A DNA stretch of 64,000 nucleotides, from positions 124,001 to 188,000 of the forward strand of contig NZ_HF545617.1 of NCBI RefSeq assembly GCF_000723465.1. The letters run 5' to 3'. Positions 24,521-32,520 of the stretch are shown here, piece by piece. The notes under the pieces are model-generated. The model was given only the letters and a program-made list of their open reading frames with translations. It searched no databases and was not told the origin of the DNA. Position numbers and translations under genes: made by a program. Within the stretch, counting starts at the first letter, position 1. Each line of letters opens with the position of its first letter. Origin of the DNA: Ruminococcus bicirculans (ex Wegman et al. 2014). GTDB lineage: Bacteria; Bacillota; Clostridia; Oscillospirales; Ruminococcaceae.

Positions 24521-25516
24521 CTAATACTTTGTCCACCCCAATGGGATAAACAGATTTTTAAAGGTTTCAATGGCAAAGCCGTCTGTCATGCCTGATATGT
24601 AATCACAGATAGCACGGTCAATTCCGAACTGATAGGCGAGATTCATATAAAAGGCAGGCAGCTTTTCGATATGATGAACATAGTAGTCATAGAGCTTTGC
24701 TATCATGTCTTTAGCCTTGACTTCTTCTGATTTGCACTTTGGATTTGTGTACACAAAGTCAAACATAAATCTATGCAGTGCAGTGTAGGCGTCACTCACT
24801 TCGTCGTCCATATGCAGGCTTTCGGCTCCGCCCTTGATAAGCGAGGTCACAAGAGTGGTTATCCTCTCAGACTTGGATCCGCCAAGAACCTTTGTGATGT
24901 TTTTCGGAATATCCTCCTCGGTCATAATGCCTGCACGAACGGAATCGTCGATATCGTGATTTATATAGGCGATAACGTCTGCAAATCGCACAACATAGCC
25001 CTCTTTCGTGTCGGCTATCATGTTAGTGTGCTTTAATATTCCGTCACGGACTTCTTCTGTGAGGTCAAGACCCTTGCCGTCTTTTTCCAAAATATCCACT
25101 ACACGCAGGCTTTGCTCATAGTGGTGAAAGCCGTCAGGGCTAAGCTCGTTGAGAGCCCTTTCTCCTGCATGACCAAAAGGCGTATGACCAAGGTCATGAC
25201 CCAGTGCGATAGCTTCGGTGAGATCTTCGTTGAGCCGCAAAGCCCGTGAGATAGTCCGTGCGATCTGACTTACCTCAAGGGTATGAGTAAGTCGTGTTCT
25301 ATAATGGTCGCCTGCAGGGGACAGATAGACTTGAGTTTTATGCTTCAGCCGTCTGAAAGAGTTGCAGTGAAGTATCCTGTCACGGTCACGCTGGAAACAC
25401 GTCCTCAGCGGACAAGGTTCGCAAGGTTCTTTACGCCCTTTTGAATCCACAGACAAGCAGGCGTTTTCGTTCAGAAATTGTTTTTCAAACAACTCGGTTT
25501 GTTCTCTCGGCAGCAC
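24521..25516 (-). CDS. dgt: dGTP triphosphohydrolase-like HD protein
   Basis: 331 residues, cytoplasmic. An HD-domain phosphohydrolase that would cleave dGTP or other dNTPs to nucleoside and tripolyphosphate. Metal-binding signature: RLTHTLEVSQIA (H), AIALGHDLGHTPFGHAGE (HD), then NHDIDD. An N-terminal cysteine set (CEPCPLRTCFQRDRDRILHC) is typical of the Firmicute subfamily. Start is GTG with SD GGGGGAA. It precedes dnaG by 23 bases; the dgt-dnaG-rpoD order is common in Clostridia. Confidence 0.9.
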   Translation of the reverse strand: MLPREQTELFEKQFLNENACLSVDSKGRKEPCEPCPLRTCFQRDRDRILHCNSFRRLKHKTQVYLSPAGDHYRTRLTHTLEVSQIARTISRALRLNEDLTEAIALGHDLGHTPFGHAGERALNELSPDGFHHYEQSLRVVDILEKDGKGLDLTEEVRDGILKHTNMIADTKEGYVVRFADVIAYINHDIDDSVRAGIMTEEDIPKNITKVLGGSKSERITTLVTSLIKGGAESLHMDDEVSDAYTALHRFMFDFVYTNPKCKSEEVKAKDMIAKLYDYYVHHIEKLPAFYMNLAYQFGIDRAICDYISGMTDGFAIETFKNLFIPLGWTKY

Positions 25517-25578
25517 AAAAATTCCCCCTTACAGTATATAAAACATACTAACTCTACATAATATATACTATAATAGTT

Positions 25579-25608
25579 CAAAAAAGCCTTTATTTTTACA
25601 TAAAGGCT
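25579..25608 (-). terminator. Terminator of yigZ
   Basis: AGCCTTTA/TAAAGGCT stem followed on the minus strand by TTTTTT, just before the dgt promoter region. Confidence 0.82.
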
Positions 25609-25635
25609 GAATATTTTTGTATAGTCGTACAGATT

Positions 25636-26256
25636 TCATGCAAAATCGGCGAGAAGATTTGTTTCTTCTGACAATTCAAGCTTGCCGCAGGATATATCCG
25701 TAAGCTGTTTTTTCAGCTTGTCTGAAAATTCAGACTTCACAAGAAACGCAAGATCTACAGAATCGGCAAAGTCCTCTTTTTCCATAATCACGCCATATTC
25801 AGGCAGCGCATAGCTGACTTTGCCATAAAGTGTATAGTCGCAGGAAAAGGATATTCTTGAACACTCACACATTTTCATTTTTCTTGCAGCGTTCACCGCC
25901 ATTGAACAACCCTGAGAATAGGCTCTTGTAAGACCGCTTGCCCCCAAAAGTATTCCACCAAAATATCGTGTCACCACCACACAAACGTCTGTAAGCCCAG
26001 ATTTGTTTATTACATCAAGCACAGGCACTCCGCCTGTACCCTGTGGCTCGCCGTCGTCGCTGTATCGTGAAACGTTACCCTCTCTCAACACATAGGCATA
26101 GACGTTGTGCCTAGCCTTGCGGTTTTCGGCTTTTATCCTGTTTATAAATGCGACAGCCTCATCAGCGGTGCTGACAGGTGCGATATGCCCGATAAATTCG
26201 GACTTTTTCTCCGTAAAGCTCGCCTGAGCTTCCTCATAGATTGTTGTATATCCCAT
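25636..26256 (-). CDS. yigZ: YigZ/IMPACT family protein
   Basis: 206 residues, cytoplasmic. The UPF0029/IMPACT N-terminal domain is clear: KKSEFIGHIAPVSTADEAVAFINRIK, ARHNVYAYVL, DDGEPQGTGGVPVL, VVVTRYFGGILLGASGLTRAYS. A C-terminal ferredoxin-like DUF1949 domain follows (about 135-200). Relatives modulate translation or stress responses; the bacterial role is not settled. SD GAGGAAA before ATG. Confidence 0.92.
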   Translation of the reverse strand: MGYTTIYEEAQASFTEKKSEFIGHIAPVSTADEAVAFINRIKAENRKARHNVYAYVLREGNVSRYSDDGEPQGTGGVPVLDVINKSGLTDVCVVVTRYFGGILLGASGLTRAYSQGCSMAVNAARKMKMCECSRISFSCDYTLYGKVSYALPEYGVIMEKEDFADSVDLAFLVKSEFSDKLKKQLTDISCGKLELSEETNLLADFA

Positions 26257-26273
26257 TTGGTTTCCTCATATAA

Positions 26274-26307
26274 AAGAAAAAAGGGAACGGAATTATCCGT
26301 TCCCTTT
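26274..26307 (-). terminator. Terminator of rpmE
   Basis: AAGGGAACGGA pairs with TCCGTTCCCTT; on the minus strand a TTTTTTC run follows. Confidence 0.88.
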
Positions 26308-26312
26308 GAAAA

Positions 26313-26513
26313 TTAGTCAAGATTAAATCTCTTCTTGAATCTGTCAACACGTCCGCCTGTATCTACGAGCTTCTGCTTGCCTGTGTAGAATGGGTGGCAC
26401 TTAGAACAAATTTCAACCTTGATATCCTTCTTTGTAGAACGAGTATGGATAACATTACCGCAAGCGCAAGTAATTGTTGTTTCCTCATACTTTGGGTGAA
26501 TTCCTTCTCTCAT
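26313..26513 (-). CDS. rpmE: Ribosomal protein L31
   Basis: 66 residues from ATG 26513 (SD GGAGG); the frame opens earlier at 26549. This is the zinc-binding form: [48 protein letters not shown], with two CxxC-type pairs. It is a large-subunit ribosomal protein and also a zinc reservoir in Firmicutes. It is a single-gene unit with a perfect promoter and terminator. Confidence 0.97.
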   Translation of the reverse strand: MREGIHPKYEETTITCACGNVIHTRSTKKDIKVEICSKCHPFYTGKQKLVDTGGRVDRFKKRFNLD

Positions 26514-26623
26514 TTGACTTCCTCCTTCCAAACTAAAATTATGACTCATAGAAGCCCATCATTTCAGTTTAGACAGTAGTTCTATGTAGTATTTATCAAT
26601 ATGCTGAATAAATCAGCTTTATT

Positions 26624-26652
26624 ATTATACCATTATATACGTCACTTGTCAA
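26624..26652 (-). promoter_or_regulatory. rpmE promoter
   Basis: Minus strand TTGACA, 17-base spacer, TATAAT. It gives a leader of about 100 bases containing a small AGCTGA/TCAGC stem. Confidence 0.85.
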
Positions 26653-26694
26653 GCACTTAACACTTTTTTTACATTTATCCTGCTCGTTTCGACA

Positions 26695-26809
26695 AAACAA
26701 AAAGGCAACCCATCGGCTGCCCTTTGCTTGTGTAAAAATTTTGGAGAGGATGAAACGAGCTAAGAGTTTGATCTTAGTGTTTACATTCTTTTTCTTTCTC
26801 TGTTCTACA
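26695..26809 (-). ncRNA. Candidate small RNA (about 115 nt) downstream of pyrE
   Basis: On the minus strand, promoter TTGAAG-N17-TATAAT (26816-26844) and a terminator (26699-26725) bracket about 115 nt. The segment contains TTCATCCTCTCC near 26745-26756, a pyrimidine stretch complementary to Shine-Dalgarno sequences, a hallmark of antisense-acting small RNAs in Gram-positives. A reading frame overlaps the region but its putative start lies upstream of the transcription start and it has no ribosome site. Confidence 0.5.
26699..26725 (-). terminator. Terminator of the candidate small RNA (and pyrE backup)
   Basis: Minus strand AAAGGGCAGCC pairs with GGTTGCCTTT with one bulge, followed by TTTTTG. 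Confidence 0.78.
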
Positions 26810-26815
26810 TTACAT

Positions 26816-26844
26816 ATTATAGCCTTTAGAGGCTGTAACTTCAA
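26816..26844 (-). promoter_or_regulatory. Promoter of the candidate small RNA
   Basis: Minus strand TTGAAG (26839-26844), 17-base spacer, TATAAT (26816-26821). Confidence 0.65.
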
Positions 26845-26937
26845 GAACAGACAAGTTACATTTCACTACAATACTGTTACAAATTATTTCAATTTGTAAC
26901 TTTAAAATAATCTTAAATTTTCCTCAAAGCAGGCTTG

Positions 26938-27600
26938 TTATTCGTGGTCAACTCCGTATGCTGCACGGTATTCCAGCATTTTGTCAAGATACTCTTTGCC
27001 CTCAACAACACCGTCCTGAATAGCCTTGATGATATCGTTGATGTTTACGATAGAGTATACCTTTACGCCAAAGTCTTTATAAGCCTGTTCAACAGCTGAC
27101 AGGTCAGTATCCAGTGCCTTTTCCATTCTGTCAACTGTTATCACCATGCCTGTTACGTTTACGTCTGCGGCACTTTTGAGCTTTGGCATTGACTCTCTGA
27201 GAGCCTTTCCTGATGTCATAACATCGTCGATGATTATTACCTTTTCTCCGTCTGCAAGCTTCTTTCCAACGAACATTCCGCCCTCGCCGTGATCCTTAGC
27301 TTCCTTTCTGTCAAAGCAGTAAGAAACGTCAATGCCATACTTTGTTGCAAGTGCGATAACGGCTGAAACAGCAAGAGGGATACCCTTATATGCAGGTCCG
27401 AAAAGTGTTTCAACAGGTATTTTGTTGTCAGCTATGCAATCAGCGTAAAAGCCGCCCAGCTTTGCAAGCTGTTCGCCTGTTTTATAGTTTCCGCAGTTGA
27501 TGAAATACGGAGCTTTTCTGCCACTTTTAAGAGTGAAGTCGCCAAATGTGAGAACTCCGCTGTCTACCATAAATTTTATAAATTCTTCCTTGTAGGTCAT
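26938..27600 (-). CDS. pyrE: Orotate phosphoribosyltransferase
   Basis: 220 residues from ATG 27600 (SD AAAGGAAG); the frame opens at 27642. Converts orotate and PRPP to OMP in pyrimidine synthesis. The PRPP-binding loop EKVIIIDDVMTSGKALRES and the N-terminal FTLKSGRKAPYFINCGNYKTGEQL are diagnostic. No other pyr gene is adjacent. It has its own promoter embedded in the end of the upstream GH74-like gene. Confidence 0.93.
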   Translation of the reverse strand: MTYKEEFIKFMVDSGVLTFGDFTLKSGRKAPYFINCGNYKTGEQLAKLGGFYADCIADNKIPVETLFGPAYKGIPLAVSAVIALATKYGIDVSYCFDRKEAKDHGEGGMFVGKKLADGEKVIIIDDVMTSGKALRESMPKLKSAADVNVTGMVITVDRMEKALDTDLSAVEQAYKDFGVKVYSIVNINDIIKAIQDGVVEGKEYLDKMLEYRAAYGVDHE

Positions 27601-27630
27601 ATTGAACTTCCTTTCAATTATGTTACTTTG

Positions 27631-27659
27631 ATTATACCACATTTTTCACGGCTTTGCAA
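27631..27659 (-). promoter_or_regulatory. pyrE promoter within the 3' end of the GH74-like gene
   Basis: Minus strand TTGCAA (27654-27659), 17-base spacer, TATAAT (27631-27636). The -35 overlaps the last codons of the upstream gene. Confidence 0.72.
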
Positions 27660-29898
27660 GGCTTTTTTGTCTGCCGAACATAAGTCCGTGAGAGCCTGTG
27701 GCAAGGCAGAAAACGCCGTGTTCTCGCATATCTCCGCATATTGAGTGTATAACACCGTATTGCTGTCTATCGGTATTTATACGTGCGAAACTTTCGCCCA
27801 GATCATCAGAAATATAAAAGCCGTATTCACCACTGATATTTCCTGTGACATACATTGCAGGAGTTTCCTCAAGCCCTTTTCCAAAGCCTATGCAGTTTAT
27901 CCTGTCCTTAGGGAGAATGTCACTTATCCACACGCTGTCACTCTTTATCTCGAAGCGGTAAAGTCCCTTTATGCCGTTTGCAAGCCAGAATACTCCGCTT
28001 TTATCTGGCTGTCTTGAAAGCTGATAGTGAGCGTATCGTGGACACTTTATGTCCGTTTTTATGGACACTTCTCTGAAAGTTGCACCTTTGTCACGGCTGA
28101 TGTAAAGCCCCAGATTTCCTCGTTCTGCTATGGCGAAGAAAAGATCGCTGTTGTAATAGTCCGAGAAAATTTTTACGTTGTGTTCATCTGCTGAGTTTCC
28201 ACTACTGTCCGTAAAAATGGACTTTTGCCATGTTTTGCCCTCATCGTCGGTATAGCAGACAGCCTTGTTAGAAAAGCCTCTGCCGCCTGCAACAGCCCAC
28301 ATTATGCGTTTGCCGTCGGCAGATATCGCTGTCCAACCTGAGTCTACATTAGGCTTTTCGATGTTGTCAAGTTTTTTGTCTATAAACTCAGAAAGCCCAC
28401 GGGGCATGGGAAGTCTTTCCCATGTTGAACCGCAATCTTTGGATAAGATCAGACCACCTTTTGTTTTGCCTGTCCAGTTGCCACGGGGAGTTGCGACGAT
28501 GTATTCGGGGTCGCTGAGGGTGAGATCAGCATTAAGGCAGGTGATGTAGCGGTCGCCATTTTCGTTTGCAAAGGAATTTTCGCACTCACTGTCATAATCT
28601 TCAAAGGCAAAGCCACCAAGGTCGCCAATGATATCTATAATGCGATTCCTGCCATGGGGAGTGGTGTATACATTAAGGTGAACAGTTTCCTCTATGCCCT
28701 CGCAGAATGGTTTGACAAGCACATCTCCGCTTGCAAGACCTGTTATCATGAACAGACCTGTTCCTGTGTTGAACAAGGCTGTGTCGCTGTCAAAAGGTGA
28801 AAACTTTATGTCGCTTATCCAGTGGACACAGTTTCCGCCGCCGTTGTATGAAGGCTTCATGTATGGGATATTCCAATCGAATCGGCTATATTCAAGCCTA
28901 TTCATTATTATCTTCCAGCTTTCACCGCTGTCGGTGCTTGTATAGATCATATCTCCGCCATTTTTTCGGCAGACAGTTGATAGCAAGAGCATTTTGCCGT
29001 TGGAACATATTCCGCTGTAGCCGCATGGGATATGGTCCTCGGGGGTTATGTCTTTGTCAAAAACAGTCACTCCATTTTCGATGCGGTATCTGTATACCTT
29101 GCCGCCTGAAAGCGAGCCTGTGTCGCAAGCATAAGCACCCATGCCACCGTAGAATACTTCTCCGCTTGAAGCAAAAGTGATGTATATATATCTGCTGTCG
29201 CTGGTGATACGCTGTGGCACGAAGCCATAATAGGAGGAGTTTTCGTATTTCACAGGATCGGGGGCGGTGAGGGGAACGAAGCTTTTCAAGCCGTCTGTGG
29301 AGCAATACAGAGTGTGACCTCTTGTTACACCGTCAGGGGAGTTTGCTTCACCTGAACAGCCTGCTATAAAAAGTTTGCCCTCACTGTTTGTCCATATAAG
29401 CGAGATGTTTTTCTCACCAAACAGGTCTATGTTTTGCCAGCTTTCGCCCATATCCTCAGAATAGATAATTCCTGCGGTCTGCGAGCCGAAATACAGCCTG
29501 CCGTTTTTGTAAATAAGTCTGTCGCCTGTGGCTCTGCCAACTTCGTTTCCGTGAACGCTGCATGGCAGTGTCTTTTGAATTATATTTTCTCCCTTGTCAT
29601 CAGATATGCAGATATAATTTGAGCGTTTATCTCCGCAGGTGAAAAACAGCTTATTTGGGTCGTTTTCGTCAAGGGCTATTGCAAGGGGATAGGTCTGTGC
29701 AGGGTCGTCTGCGGTAACTTTGTCTGCCAGATACGCCCAAGTTTGTTTATCAAAGTCATAGCGGTAGATACCACCGATGTCGGTGCGTATATAAAGCGTT
29801 TTGCTGTCGGTGGGGTGGAAAGTGATACCTGTCACAAAGCCGCCTCCGCCTATTTTCAGATTGCCATATTCGTATTTGACAGGTGAAAGAAGTTTCAT
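27646..29898 (-). CDS. Cytoplasmic GH74-like (xyloglucanase-type) beta-propeller protein
   Basis: 750 residues from ATG 29898 (SD CGGAG); no signal peptide. The fold is a pair of seven-bladed propellers with BNR/Asp-box motifs (SDDKGENI, SEDMGESW, STDSGESW, SKDCGSTW, SRDKGATF, SDDLGESF). GH74 landmarks IGGGGFVTGITFHPTD and RTDIGGIYR give Asp40, and IGDLGGFAFEDYDSE gives Asp near 426; these match the two catalytic aspartates of GH74. The expected activity is on xyloglucan or related beta-1,4-glucan oligosaccharides, here apparently inside the cell. It follows the ABC ATPase by 11 bases. Confidence 0.72.
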   Translation of the reverse strand: MKLLSPVKYEYGNLKIGGGGFVTGITFHPTDSKTLYIRTDIGGIYRYDFDKQTWAYLADKVTADDPAQTYPLAIALDENDPNKLFFTCGDKRSNYICISDDKGENIIQKTLPCSVHGNEVGRATGDRLIYKNGRLYFGSQTAGIIYSEDMGESWQNIDLFGEKNISLIWTNSEGKLFIAGCSGEANSPDGVTRGHTLYCSTDGLKSFVPLTAPDPVKYENSSYYGFVPQRITSDSRYIYITFASSGEVFYGGMGAYACDTGSLSGGKVYRYRIENGVTVFDKDITPEDHIPCGYSGICSNGKMLLLSTVCRKNGGDMIYTSTDSGESWKIIMNRLEYSRFDWNIPYMKPSYNGGGNCVHWISDIKFSPFDSDTALFNTGTGLFMITGLASGDVLVKPFCEGIEETVHLNVYTTPHGRNRIIDIIGDLGGFAFEDYDSECENSFANENGDRYITCLNADLTLSDPEYIVATPRGNWTGKTKGGLILSKDCGSTWERLPMPRGLSEFIDKKLDNIEKPNVDSGWTAISADGKRIMWAVAGGRGFSNKAVCYTDDEGKTWQKSIFTDSSGNSADEHNVKIFSDYYNSDLFFAIAERGNLGLYISRDKGATFREVSIKTDIKCPRYAHYQLSRQPDKSGVFWLANGIKGLYRFEIKSDSVWISDILPKDRINCIGFGKGLEETPAMYVTGNISGEYGFYISDDLGESFARINTDRQQYGVIHSICGDMREHGVFCLATGSHGLMFGRQKSLAKP

Positions 29899-29909
29899 AT
29901 ATTTCTCCG

Positions 29910-30611
29910 TTACCATTCGATAGTAGAAACGTCAACAGGGTCTTTGTTTATCTCAACTTTGTCTACCTTGCTGTTTTTGACGGTTATAACTCTGTCAGCC
30001 ATTGGTGCGATAGCGGAGTTGTGGGTGATGACTATAACTGTCACACCGTCATTTCGGCAGGTATCCTGCAAAAGTCTGAGGATATTTTTACCTGTGTTGT
30101 AATCAAGAGCGCCCGTTGGTTCGTCGCAAAGAAGAAGCTTAGGATTTTTCGCCAATGCTCGTGCGATAGAAACACGCTGCTGCTCGCCGCCTGAAAGCTG
30201 GGAGGGGAAGTTGTTCATTCTGTCCTCGAGTCCCACTTTTTTCAGCACTTCTTCAGGCTTTGAGGCATGTGCGCATATCTGTGTGGCAAGCTCTACATTT
30301 TCCTTAGCAGTAAGATTATTCACAAGGTTATAGAATTGAAAAACAAAGCCTATGTCATATCTGCGGTATGTTGTGAGCTGCTTTTTATTAAAAGTGGCAA
30401 TGTCCTTGCCGTCAACAAGGATCTTGCCCTCGTCGCAGGTATCCATGCCGCCGAGCATATTAAGTATAGTAGTTTTTCCTGCACCGCTTGCGCCTACTAT
30501 AACAGCAAATTCGCCTTTTTCTATCTCAAATGAAACACCGTCTGCGGCATTTATGGTTATCTCGCCCATTTTGTATCTTTTATAAACGTTCTCGAATTTT
30601 ACAAAGCTCAT
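29910..30611 (-). CDS. ABC transporter ATP-binding protein (MacB/LolD type), no permease adjacent
   Basis: 233 residues from ATG 30611 (SD GGGGGTG). Walker [10 protein letters not shown] near 40, Q-loop FQFYNL, signature [15 protein letters not shown], Walker [14 protein letters not shown]-loop ITHN are all intact. The MacB/LolD/FtsE-like subfamily normally works with an FtsX-type permease, which usually follows in the operon. Here the next gene is the GH74-like protein instead, so the partner must be elsewhere or lost. Confidence 0.88.
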   Translation of the reverse strand: MSFVKFENVYKRYKMGEITINAADGVSFEIEKGEFAVIVGASGAGKTTILNMLGGMDTCDEGKILVDGKDIATFNKKQLTTYRRYDIGFVFQFYNLVNNLTAKENVELATQICAHASKPEEVLKKVGLEDRMNNFPSQLSGGEQQRVSIARALAKNPKLLLCDEPTGALDYNTGKNILRLLQDTCRNDGVTVIVITHNSAIAPMADRVITVKNSKVDKVEINKDPVDVSTIEW

Positions 30612-30640
30612 AGTCTGCACCCCCATATTGTCTTTACGTT

Positions 30641-30669
30641 ATTGTATCACAATAATATGAACATTTCAA
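30641..30669 (-). promoter_or_regulatory. Promoter of the ABC ATPase-GH74 operon
   Basis: Minus strand TTGAAA (30664-30669), 17-base spacer, TACAAT (30641-30646). Confidence 0.7.
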
Positions 30670-30690
30670 GGGCTTTTGCTACTTGAAATG
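30662..30690. promoter_or_regulatory. Inverted repeat between divergent promoters, possible operator
   Basis: CATTTCAAG (30662-30670) and CTTGAAATG (30682-30690) are perfect inverted copies with an 11-base gap. Each arm covers one of the two divergent -35 boxes. It may be a shared operator or simply two facing TTGAAA boxes with matching flanks. Confidence 0.5.
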
Positions 30691-30711
30691 GTGGAAGTGA
30701 TATGTTATAAT
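30683..30711 (+). promoter_or_regulatory. Nitroreductase promoter
   Basis: TTGAAA, 17-base spacer, TATAAT, leaving a leader of about 45 bases. Confidence 0.8.
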
Positions 30712-30760
30712 TGTATCTGAAATAGGCGTGAGCCTCACATTTTGACAAGGAGAGATATAA

Positions 30761-31297
30761 ATGGAATTTCAGAAGCTTATTGAAAGCAGAAGAAGCATAA
30801 GAAAATATGACGGCAGTAAAAAGGTAACAAAAGAGCAGATAGAAACGCTCATATCTGCCGCAACAGAAGCACCATCGTGGAAAAACTCTGAAACTGCAAG
30901 GTATTACTGCGTTCTCAGTGATGAGATGACAAAGAGGGTAAGAGAGGAGTGCTTGCCCGGATTTAACAGAGAAAGGTCCGAAAATGCAGCGCTTCTTGTA
31001 ACGACTTTTGTACATACAAGAGCAGGTTTTGACAAAGAGGGTGATCCTGATAATGAAGTCGGCAATGGCTGGGGTTTTTACGATCTTGGTCTGCACAATG
31101 AGATACTTCTTCTCAAAGCGGCTGAGCTTGGCTTAGGCTCGCTTGTAATGGGCATCAGGGACGGAGAAAAGCTTCGTGAGGTGCTTGAAATACCTGAAAG
31201 CGAGATCGTAGTATCGGTTATAGCCGTTGGTTATCCTGCAGAAGCCCCTGCCAGACCTAAAAGGAGAGCTGTTGAGGACATCGCAAAGTTCTTTTAA
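30761..31297 (+). CDS. Nitroreductase family protein
   Basis: 178 residues, cytoplasmic, FMN-dependent NAD(P)H oxidoreductase fold. Landmarks: FQKLIESRRSIRKYDGSKKVTKEQIETLISAATEAPSWKN at the N-terminus (FMN phosphate contacts RRSIR) and ELGLGSLVMGIRDGEKLREVLEIPESEIVVSVIAVGYPAE at the C-terminus. The substrate cannot be told; the family reduces nitroaromatics, quinones or flavins. SD GGAGAG. Divergent from the ABC ATPase gene. Confidence 0.9.
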   Translation: MEFQKLIESRRSIRKYDGSKKVTKEQIETLISAATEAPSWKNSETARYYCVLSDEMTKRVREECLPGFNRERSENAALLVTTFVHTRAGFDKEGDPDNEVGNGWGFYDLGLHNEILLLKAAELGLGSLVMGIRDGEKLREVLEIPESEIVVSVIAVGYPAEAPARPKRRAVEDIAKFF

Positions 31298-31364
31298 TAT
31301 GGTCGTTATGCGTTTTTAGCTTGTATTTGTGATATTGACCTTCCTGCGCTTTAGTTTGGCCGTC

Positions 31365-31397
31365 AGACCTTTCTTACAGCATTGGGAGGTCTTTTTG
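31365..31397 (+). terminator. Terminator after the nitroreductase gene
   Basis: AGACCT and AGGTCT pair across 16 bases, followed by TTTTTG. Confidence 0.65.
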
Positions 31398-31407
31398 TGC
31401 ATAAAAA

Positions 31408-31437
31408 TAAGGCGTTAGAACAAAATCTAACGCCTTA
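31408..31437 (-). terminator. Terminator of the NifU-like/GGGtGRT operon
   Basis: TAAGGCGTTAGA pairs with TCTAACGCCTTA; on the minus strand a TTTTTAT run follows. Confidence 0.82.
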
Positions 31438-31506
31438 CTGATATTCTTTTGAACACGAAGTCTTATCGTTGTCCACATTACAAGACTTGTGAAGTGGTTT
31501 AAAACC

Positions 31507-32505
31507 TTACTTCATAGCCTCTTCAACTGCAACTGCGCAAGCAACTGTAGCACCAACCATTGGGTTGTTACCCATACCGATAAGACCCATCATCTCAACG
31601 TGTGCAGGAACTGAAGAAGAACCAGCAAACTGAGCGTCGCTGTGCATTCTTCCCATTGTATCTGTCATACCATAAGAAGCAGGACCAGCAGCCATGTTAT
31701 CTGGGTGCAGAGTTCTACCTGTTCCTCCGCCTGAAGCTACTGAGAAGTATTTCTTGCCCTTCTCAAGTCTTTCCTTCTTGTATGTACCTGCAACTGGATG
31801 CTGGAATCTTGTTGGGTTTGTTGAGTTACCTGTGATAGAAACGTCTACGTTCTCTTTCCACATGATAGCAACGCCCTCGGTAACATCGTTAGCACCGTAG
31901 CAGTTTACCTTAGCTCTCAGACCGTCAGAGTATGCCTTGCGGAATACTTCCTTAACTTCGCCTGTGTAGTAATCCATTTCTGTTTCAACATATGTGAAGC
32001 CGTTGATTCTAGCGATGATCTGTGCAGCGTCCTTGCCAAGACCGTTAAGAATAACTCTCAGAGGCTTTGTTCTAACCTTGTTAGCCTTCTCAGCGATACC
32101 GATAGCACCCTCAGCGGCAGCGAATGATTCGTGACCTGCGAGGAATGCGAAGCACTCTGTATCCTCTTCAAGAAGCATCTTGCCGAGGTTACCGTGACCA
32201 AGACCAACCTTTCTCTGGTCAGCTACAGAGCCAGGGATACAGAAAGCCTGAAGTCCCTCGCCGATAGCAGCAGCAGCGTCAGCAGCTCTTGTGCAGCCCT
32301 TCTTGATAGCGATAGCGCAGCCTACTGTGTAAGCCCACTTAGCGTTCTCAAAGCAGATAGGCTGAATGCCCTCAACGAGCTTATAAATGTCAAGACCCTT
32401 AGCCTTGCATACGTCAGCACACTCTTCGATAGTGTTGATACCGTACTGATTGATAACAGCAAGGATCTGCTTTTCTCTTCTCTCATATGATTCAAATAAA
32501 GCCAT
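31507..32505 (-). CDS. GGGtGRT family protein
   Basis: 332 residues, cytoplasmic. It contains the eponymous motif ASGGGTGRTLHPDNMAAGPASYGMTD (about 257-282). Other conserved-looking blocks are GSVADQRKVGLGHGNLGKML, AFLAGHESFAAAEGAIGIAEKA and SITGNSTNPTRFQHPVAGTYKKER. The family is named only from its motif and has no assigned reaction; it occurs beside NifU-like scaffolds, as here. SD AAGGAGG before ATG; 15 bases after the NifU-like gene. Confidence 0.88.
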   Translation of the reverse strand: MALFESYERREKQILAVINQYGINTIEECADVCKAKGLDIYKLVEGIQPICFENAKWAYTVGCAIAIKKGCTRAADAAAAIGEGLQAFCIPGSVADQRKVGLGHGNLGKMLLEEDTECFAFLAGHESFAAAEGAIGIAEKANKVRTKPLRVILNGLGKDAAQIIARINGFTYVETEMDYYTGEVKEVFRKAYSDGLRAKVNCYGANDVTEGVAIMWKENVDVSITGNSTNPTRFQHPVAGTYKKERLEKGKKYFSVASGGGTGRTLHPDNMAAGPASYGMTDTMGRMHSDAQFAGSSSVPAHVEMMGLIGMGNNPMVGATVACAVAVEEAMK

Positions 32506-32520
32506 TGTAACAAATCCTCC

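Noticed and set aside
26596-26844. 82-codon minus-strand frame between rpmE and pyrE
   Set aside because: Its start lies inside the predicted -35 box, there is no ribosome site, and it crosses a terminator. The composition looks random; a small RNA explains the region better.
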